44,833 bases of DNA from a virus. Positions 40,988 through 44,833 of this stretch are shown here, one piece after another; the first letter of the stretch is position 1; the number at the start of each line of letters is the position of its first letter. The position numbers were made by a program, and so were the translations under genes. The notes under the pieces were generated by a model. That model was not told the DNA's origin and ran no database searches. It saw only the letters and a program-made list of their open reading frames with translations. The stretch is taken from IMG/VR virus record IMGVR_UViG_3300028388_001549, positions 1-44,833 of that record. One strand, given 5' to 3'.

Positions 40988-41431
40988 ATGGCTAAACAAC
41001 AACTGAACATCATCATTCCAGCAAATGCGGAATATGGTGAGGTGGTGGACAGCATCGGCGATGCTGTGGAAGCGGGTATTATCATTGAAGAAACGTTGGA
41101 AGACGGATTCCAATTTCAAGACCTTTTGGCAGCACTTCAGGTGCAACCCAAGGTAAACGAAATCATCAATGACGTTCCTGTTTTCTTGGAACAATTTGTT
41201 CAACTGAACGCTGACACCGCAAAAGCTGCCGTTGTCGAAGCACGTAACCGAATTTTGGCGCAAGGTAAACCCATGGGGAAAGTGACCAACTTCATCATCA
41301 AATTCCTTTACGTCGCTGCCAACAATTACGGGTTCGCTTTACAAACCTACCAGAACGGTCAAACGCAATATTTGCTTTGGCAGTCGCTCATCAATGGCGG
41401 TGAGGTGTTCCCAGATACGGGACAGGTGTAA
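40988..41431 (+). CDS. Hypothetical protein, 147 residues
   Basis: The product is helical and acidic (YGEVVDSIGDAVEAGIIIEE, then FQFQDLLAALQVQPKV, FLYVAANNYGFALQTYQN). It shows no Cys and no signal peptide. A possible promoter and the second-type leader TTAACCTTTAATTTATT precede it, and a strong terminator follows at 41464, so it can be expressed alone. This may mean high expression, as for a virion or late protein. No family recognised. Confidence 0.65.
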   Translation: MAKQQLNIIIPANAEYGEVVDSIGDAVEAGIIIEETLEDGFQFQDLLAALQVQPKVNEIINDVPVFLEQFVQLNADTAKAAVVEARNRILAQGKPMGKVTNFIIKFLYVAANNYGFALQTYQNGQTQYLLWQSLINGGEVFPDTGQV

Positions 41432-41463
41432 TTCTTGTTTATGGGATTATAATTTGTTAAGAG

Positions 41464-41496
41464 GCGGTTGGTATCGTGATGATGCCAGCCGCTTTT
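41464..41496 (+). terminator. Intrinsic terminator
   Basis: GCGGTTGG (41464-41471) pairs with CCAGCCGC (41485-41492) over 8 bp with one G-U pair and a 13-nt loop, followed by TTTT. It ends the late unit before the divergent promoter region. Confidence 0.75.
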
Positions 41497-41578
41497 GTAT
41501 TGATGAGTGTCAGAAAACGAAGAAGCCCAAGACGACAGAACATCGTTTGGACTTCTCGCAATGCGGAATTTTCATCAC

Positions 41579-41591
41579 GCAATAAATCGAC
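41579..41591 (+). repeat. Orphan copy of the leader motif
   Basis: GCAATAAATCGACA at about 41578-41591 nearly duplicates GCAATAAAATCGACA at 41694-41708 in front of the HTH-membrane gene, but no ATG follows it. It overlaps the start region of the possible leftward transcript. Confidence 0.5.
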
Positions 41592-41596
41592 AGTAG

Positions 41597-41627
41597 CAAA
41601 TATAGCCTGAATTTTTGGGGCAAACAA
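41597..41627 (-). promoter_or_regulatory. Possible leftward promoter
   Basis: On the minus strand TTG (complement of 41625-41627) is followed after exactly 20 bases by TATATTTG (complement of 41597-41604). This is the only promoter of this type I see on that strand and would drive RNA towards the terminator at 41464. No convincing protein is encoded, so a small RNA is possible. Confidence 0.4.
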
Positions 41628-41647
41628 TCACAAGTAGTGGTCAAATA

Positions 41648-41678
41648 TTGATTTTCCCGATTTGTTGTGTTAAATTTG
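41648..41678 (+). promoter_or_regulatory. Rightward promoter with TTGTCACAA operator
   Basis: TTG (41648-41650), exactly 20 bases, then TAAATTTG (41671-41678). TTGTCACAA at about 41685-41693 lies at the likely start of transcription. The gene it drives starts at 41712. Confidence 0.65.
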
Positions 41679-41695
41679 CCAATATTGTCACAAGC

Positions 41696-41708
41696 AATAA
41701 AATCGACA
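41696..41708 (+). promoter_or_regulatory. Leader motif AATAAAATCGACA deciding the 41712 start
   Basis: The motif ends three bases before the ATG at 41712 and trims the open frame that begins at 41667, which would overlap the promoter. Confidence 0.6.
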
Positions 41709-41711
41709 CAC

Positions 41712-42365
41712 ATGACATCGACAATCAAGACCTTTGCCGAAAAGGCAGGAAAAAGCAACCGTACCATTCAGCGATGGATTGAATCGTACAACAAGAAAAA
41801 CGACACCGACTTCGCAACGGGTGTCAATGCGGTAATTGAAGACGAAAATCTTCTTTCTTTCCTCAATTCTAAGTTTTCACCAGAAGAGCCAGTCGAAAAA
41901 TCAATCGTGAGCGCATCAGATGACGCACCAGCGGCGATTGAAGTAAAAGACGCACCAATCATCAAGAAAGCAGAGAAACGCCCACAGCGTTCAAAAGATC
42001 GTCAAATTTCAACGCTTCAGGAAAGATTGTCGGCTGACTGGTTGATTGTCGTCGTGCTTTTGGTCATTCTTTGGGCTGATATGTTCGCATTCGGAAGCAT
42101 CGGTCATCACGAATTTGGGGACAAAATCAAATATTCGGCTGTTGTCTTCAGTATCATCGGGCTTGCAACTGGCATCGGGTCAGTCGTGACGTACAACAGA
42201 ATCAAGAACGTCAAGACCGCCGAGATATGGAAGTGGTGTTTCGGTGTCCTTCAGTTCGCAGTTTTTTCACTTGCCATCAACGAACAATGGGTCATTGCTG
42301 AAATGGTGATGACATCAATGTTTGTGTTGGTGTTTATCGGGGTTCAACGCTCCATCAAAAAGTAA
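41712..42365 (+). CDS. HTH protein with four membrane spans
   Basis: The 217-residue product has an N-terminal helix-turn-helix-like start (IKTFAEKAGKSNRTIQRWIE), an acidic and basic linker (residues 40-105), then four hydrophobic segments: DWLIVVVLLVILWADMFA, IKYSAVVFSIIGLATGIG, WCFGVLQFAVFSLAI and MVMTSMFVLVFIGV. A DNA-binding module joined to a membrane domain is uncommon in phages. It is the first gene after a divergent promoter pair with operator-like motifs. It could tether phage DNA to the membrane or sense membrane state. No known family. Confidence 0.65.
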   Translation: MTSTIKTFAEKAGKSNRTIQRWIESYNKKNDTDFATGVNAVIEDENLLSFLNSKFSPEEPVEKSIVSASDDAPAAIEVKDAPIIKKAEKRPQRSKDRQISTLQERLSADWLIVVVLLVILWADMFAFGSIGHHEFGDKIKYSAVVFSIIGLATGIGSVVTYNRIKNVKTAEIWKWCFGVLQFAVFSLAINEQWVIAEMVMTSMFVLVFIGVQRSIKK

Positions 42366-42368
42366 CGC

Positions 42369-42827
42369 ATGAACAAGCAAAGATCAAAAGCATTGAAACA
42401 ACTTGCTGAAATGTTGCCACCAGCATACATCACCAGACCGCACACCGAGACGGGGCGGCTGTCTGAATTGTATCGACTGAAAGACGAAGGGCATCAGTTC
42501 ACGAATGAGTTGCCACCGCTGACAGAAGAAAACGCCGACCAGATGTTTTCAATCAAGTATGAAGCGATGGAAGTGCTGAATCATCATAAGCGTCTGAAAC
42601 GTGTATGGAAGCAAAAAGGCACAAAGGGCATTCAAGAATATTTGGTTTGGCTGAAAAACCACAATGAACAGTTTGCCAAGCGCATGAAAGACATGGAGAT
42701 TGAGCAGCTTGACCCGAAGCTGTTTGAAATCGCCAAAATGAAAGTGGGAAGTTTCTGGAAATCGCTGATTGCTTTTCTGGTATCGTTCGCACTATTTTTC
42801 AAAACCGATAAAGCTGAAGAAGAATGA
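42369..42827 (+). CDS. Hypothetical protein with C-terminal membrane segment, 152 residues
   Basis: The product is basic and helical through most of its length (AMEVLNHHKRLKRVWKQKG, MKDMEIEQLDPKLFEIAK) with a C-terminal span (SLIAFLVSFALFF) and an acidic end (KTDKAEEE). A tail-anchored topology is predicted. It follows the HTH-membrane gene by three bases and overlaps the next start. Function unknown. Confidence 0.55.
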   Translation: MNKQRSKALKQLAEMLPPAYITRPHTETGRLSELYRLKDEGHQFTNELPPLTEENADQMFSIKYEAMEVLNHHKRLKRVWKQKGTKGIQEYLVWLKNHNEQFAKRMKDMEIEQLDPKLFEIAKMKVGSFWKSLIAFLVSFALFFKTDKAEEE

Positions 42828-43246
42828 TTGAAGTGTTTCGACAATTGACATCGCTGTTCGTTGACAAGCCAATTGACCATCCATTTACCCCAACAGTCAA
42901 AGCAAAAGTGACAACGCCAGCAGAACCGAAACCTGACAACTTGGTGTATTCGGCTGGTCGTGCTTTTGTCAGAACAGAAACCGAAAGCGGATTTGAAGAA
43001 GAAATTTGGTCAGGCGCATCAGGACAGCGTTCTGAAAAACTGACACCAGATGACATGACAATCATCGCTGAACGTCGATTGAAAGAAACCAAGTATGTCA
43101 AACTGAAACCATACTGGGCGGCTGAATATAGTGCCGCACAAGTAGCACGGGAGTTCAGGGGACAGCGTGGATTCAGTCAGCGTACTATTGAACAATACTG
43201 GGCGGCGATGAATGCTGCCTTTACCCCCTCCCCTGCCATACGATAG
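42824..43246 (+). CDS. Hypothetical protein with possible C-terminal HTH, 140 residues
   Basis: The product starts with a short helix, then a Pro- and Thr-rich stretch (FTPTVKAKVTTPAEPKPDN), a middle segment and an end (YSAAQVAREFRGQRGFSQRT) that could form a helix-turn-helix with a charged tail. No family recognised. The stop lies six bases before a region dense with repeats and dyads at 43253-43322. Confidence 0.5.
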   Translation: MIEVFRQLTSLFVDKPIDHPFTPTVKAKVTTPAEPKPDNLVYSAGRAFVRTETESGFEEEIWSGASGQRSEKLTPDDMTIIAERRLKETKYVKLKPYWAAEYSAAQVAREFRGQRGFSQRTIEQYWAAMNAAFTPSPAIR

Positions 43247-43252
43247 GGGATG

Positions 43253-43382
43253 CACCGCAAAAAGACCGCAGAAATTGAGTTTTGCGGATTGCGGTGTTGA
43301 TAATCAATGTTTTATGTAAAACCGAACTACGATGTACCAACCGCAGAAATCCCGCAAAAGAGCCGCAGAAAATACCGCTGAA
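43253..43382. repeat. 11-bp phased CCGCARAAR repeats with two perfect dyads
   Basis: CCGCAAAAA (43255) and CCGCAGAAA (43266) are 11 bases apart, and CCGCAGAAA (43341), CCGCAAAAG (43352) and CCGCAGAAA (43363) are again 11 apart, with CCGCTGAAT at 43375. An inverted copy lies at 43280-43287. Between the groups are the perfect dyads TTGAT-A-ATCAA (43297-43307) and GTTTTA-TG-TAAAAC (43309-43322). The 11-base phase is not a multiple of three, so codons cannot explain it. It resembles iterons or an operator array. Confidence 0.65.
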
Positions 43383-43844
43383 TGGGTGTTGCTCGATGCG
43401 AACAAAACCGAGATAGCACGGTCACAACCCGTGATTGAAGATGTAATTTATGAACCTGTCATTAACGACGATGGTCAGACAGAACAAGAATGGCGACGTG
43501 ATTTGCGTCGTCGTGAAATGGAAGAAGTGTTTGGGCAAACCATGTTGACGATTGGTGCTGGGTTGTCAATGGCAGCGTCGGTCGGTGTCAAATACTCATT
43601 GATCGGTGTCGGATATACTGTCAAGTATTCAGTCATCGCCATTTATCACGTTGTCGTGTTTACTGTCAAGATGATTGGTGCATTGGCTGTCATGCTATGG
43701 AATGCAATACCTGACACACCTGACCACGATTGGGACTGGAACGAGCCTGTCAAGTCGAAGCCCCGTGTCGATGTCGAAACCAATATCTTTGTTTCTGGCG
43801 ATGCTGATGTCAACGTCAAAACCAATATTCACGTAAATCAATAA
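43332..43844 (+). CDS. Membrane protein, 170 residues
   Basis: The product has a polar N-terminus (RKRAAENTAEWVLLDANKTE, then acidic), two hydrophobic regions (LTIGAGLSMAASVGVKY and IAIYHVVVFTVKMIGALAVM) and a C-terminal repeat-like tail (VETNIFVSGDADVNVKTNI). Its first codons overlap the 11-bp repeat array. No family recognised. A membrane-bound structural or lysis-related role is possible. Confidence 0.55.
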   Translation: MYQPQKSRKRAAENTAEWVLLDANKTEIARSQPVIEDVIYEPVINDDGQTEQEWRRDLRRREMEEVFGQTMLTIGAGLSMAASVGVKYSLIGVGYTVKYSVIAIYHVVVFTVKMIGALAVMLWNAIPDTPDHDWDWNEPVKSKPRVDVETNIFVSGDADVNVKTNIHVNQ

Positions 43845-43855
43845 ATTTCAATATC

Positions 43856-44062
43856 ATGGAAAAACTCACAGACACATCAACCATTTGGTTCGGCAAGCAC
43901 AAAGGGAAGAAGCTGGAAAACGTGCCAGCCGATTACTTGATTTGGTTATTTGACAATAACAAATGTCCAAACAGCTTGCGTCAGTATATCATCGAAAACC
44001 GTGACGTTCTCGATAAAGAAGCCAGCGAAGCGAAGCAACAACGAAAAACCGATTTGCGATGA
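43856..44062 (+). CDS. DUF3820 family protein
   Basis: The 68-residue product matches DUF3820: WFGKHKGKKLENVPADYLIW, then a short helix RQYIIENRDVLDKEA. Such domains occur alone or at the end of exonuclease X and are common in phages, where their role is unknown; the fold suggests nucleic acid handling. It overlaps the next gene by four bases. Confidence 0.75.
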   Translation: MEKLTDTSTIWFGKHKGKKLENVPADYLIWLFDNNKCPNSLRQYIIENRDVLDKEASEAKQQRKTDLR

Positions 44063-44391
44063 ATCCACAAATCGAGTTGACGCAAGAACGTTCGGAAGAA
44101 CTGGCACAGCAAATTGAATTGATGAAGTTGACACTTCTTCAGATAGATGTCCCATATTTGAAGGCGTTGTCAGAAGCGTTTGTCGAACAGGCAAGTCGTG
44201 AAGACACGCTTTCAATTTTGTCATCACAGCGATATGACCACACACGGTCAGCACTTCTTCGTGAGCAAGCCAACGCCATGAAGACCATTTTGAAATTGAT
44301 TCGGTCTTTGCAAACGTGCGATGAAATCAAACGCAAGATTGAGCGACACAAGTTGGCATTTTCTCAAATCGACAAATTATTCATACCATGA
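44059..44391 (+). CDS. Hypothetical helical protein, 110 residues
   Basis: The product is fully helical and hydrophilic with heptad-like spacing (ERSEELAQQIELMKLTLLQI, LREQANAMKTILKLIRSLQ) and no membrane span. No family recognised. Its start overlaps the DUF3820 stop and its stop overlaps the membrane gene that crosses the contig joint. Confidence 0.6.
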   Translation: MNPQIELTQERSEELAQQIELMKLTLLQIDVPYLKALSEAFVEQASREDTLSILSSQRYDHTRSALLREQANAMKTILKLIRSLQTCDEIKRKIERHKLAFSQIDKLFIP

Positions 44392-44833
44392 AAAAACTGG
44401 TTTCTTTCTTCGCTTTCGCATTGTGTGTCATTCTCATTTGGAAGTTCGGTATCGTCTTCGGTGGCTTTGCGTCATTGTTTACCATCGTCGGGGCTGTTCT
44501 GTTGGTCAACCGTATCGAATACATTATGACCATCAACGAGTATTCCAAAGAGTATGAAAATATTTACGTCATCAGTAATCATCCAAAGAGTGATGAAGAA
44601 ATTGTTTTGCCTGATGACATTTCTGAACTCGCTGTTCGATGTTCTTACAAAGAAGTGTTCAAGACTATTGATGAACAAAAACACTGGCTCACAGAAGCCC
44701 AGAACCCATTCTTTGTTGATGAAAAGCTGAAAGACGAACAGCGTCTTCAGATTGTACCCATTATCTATCAGGACGGGCAGTTCGTCAACGAGACGTGGAA
44801 GCAATTCAGAAAAAGAGCCATTGCCGAGATTCA
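44388..44833 (+). CDS. Membrane-anchored hypothetical protein, N-terminal part (continues at 1-205)
   Basis: The ATG at 44388 overlaps the stop of the preceding gene (ATGA), so the two are translationally coupled. The reading frame is open to the end of the window and, once the 99-bp overlap is collapsed, continues to the TGA at 203-205, giving a protein of about 183 residues. Residues 1-42 hold a positively charged start (MKK) and one or two hydrophobic segments (VSFFAFALCVILIW and FGGFASLFTIVGAVLLV). The rest is soluble, acidic in the middle and basic at the end. I recognise no family. It closes a run of small membrane-protein genes, so a role at the cell envelope is a reasonable inference only. 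Confidence 0.8.
   Translation, partial: MKKLVSFFAFALCVILIWKFGIVFGGFASLFTIVGAVLLVNRIEYIMTINEYSKEYENIYVISNHPKSDEEIVLPDDISELAVRCSYKEVFKTIDEQKHWLTEAQNPFFVDEKLKDEQRLQIVPIIYQDGQFVNETWKQFRKRAIAEI
44735..44833. repeat. Terminal 99-bp direct repeat, right copy (circular overlap)
   Basis: Exact copy of bases 1-99. Removing one copy gives a circle of 44,734 bp in which the gene starting at 44388 is complete and stops at 205. Confidence 0.9.

Noticed and set aside
41510-41767. Minus-strand frame ending with a 21-residue hydrophobic peptide, and a + strand 35-residue basic frame at 41503-41610
   Set aside because: Neither has a leader motif before its start, and the region is better explained by a terminator plus promoters. 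A small RNA remains possible.

Overview
This window is the genome of a tailed double-stranded DNA phage, almost certainly a siphovirus of a Bacteroidota host. Its first 99 bases (1-99) are identical to its last 99 (44735-44833), and one gene reads without interruption across that joint. The contig is therefore a closed circle of about 44,734 bp, and the 99-bp identity looks like assembly overlap rather than a biological terminal repeat. A Bacteroidota host is suggested by the promoters: six sites fit xTTG-N20-TAnnTTTG (one of them with one mismatch), close to the Bacteroidota -33/-7 consensus. AT-rich leaders in place of clear Shine-Dalgarno sequences, and gene families I know from Bacteroidota phages, point the same way. 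Every supported gene is on the + strand. I see no integrase, tRNA or CRISPR array, and no DNA polymerase, primase or helicase.

Layout. (1) 200-5510: regulatory and recombination genes: an SH3-like small protein, a winged-helix regulator, a DUF932 protein, a Cys-rich protein, a RecT annealing protein and its PD-(D/E)XK exonuclease partner. Several are separated by intrinsic-terminator-like hairpins. (2) 5510-9540: replication: a replisome-organizer protein whose gene carries an iteron-like, AT-rich candidate origin, a possible helicase-loader partner, and a Spo11/TopoVI-A-like Toprim protein. (3) 9570-14000: small accessory and nuclease genes: a Cro-like HTH, an ASCH-like protein, a GIY-YIG nuclease with a membrane tail, a RuvC-like resolvase, an HNH-like protein and a DnaQ/PolB-like exonuclease. 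(4) 14000-19050: an amidase endolysin with its own promoter, a DUF5131 radical-SAM-like protein, a ParB-domain protein, an ABC ATPase joined to a GNAT domain only through a -1 frameshift at a T9 run, and a secreted, membrane-anchored subtilisin-like protease. (5) 19065-40270: packaging, head and tail: small and large terminase, portal, scaffold, major capsid, connector genes, tape measure, two large tail-tip proteins and a beta-helix tail fibre. (6) 40277-205 across the joint: a holin-like protein, a cupin, and a run of small membrane proteins that includes an HTH protein with four membrane segments.

The genes suggest a phage that borrows the host replisome through an organizer and loader and recombines with RecT, exonuclease and RuvC. 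It lyses with a zinc amidase and packages with a PBSX-type terminase.

The strongest unexplained signals are these: a 20-bp leader (TTCATCACTTTAAATCGACA and variants) directly against many start codons; the U9 frameshift between ATPase and acetyltransferase; 11-bp phased CCGCARAAR repeats with two perfect dyads near 43250-43380; two tiny related membrane peptides; and a divergent promoter pair in front of the HTH-membrane gene. Functional calls come from motif recognition by eye. No database search was run.
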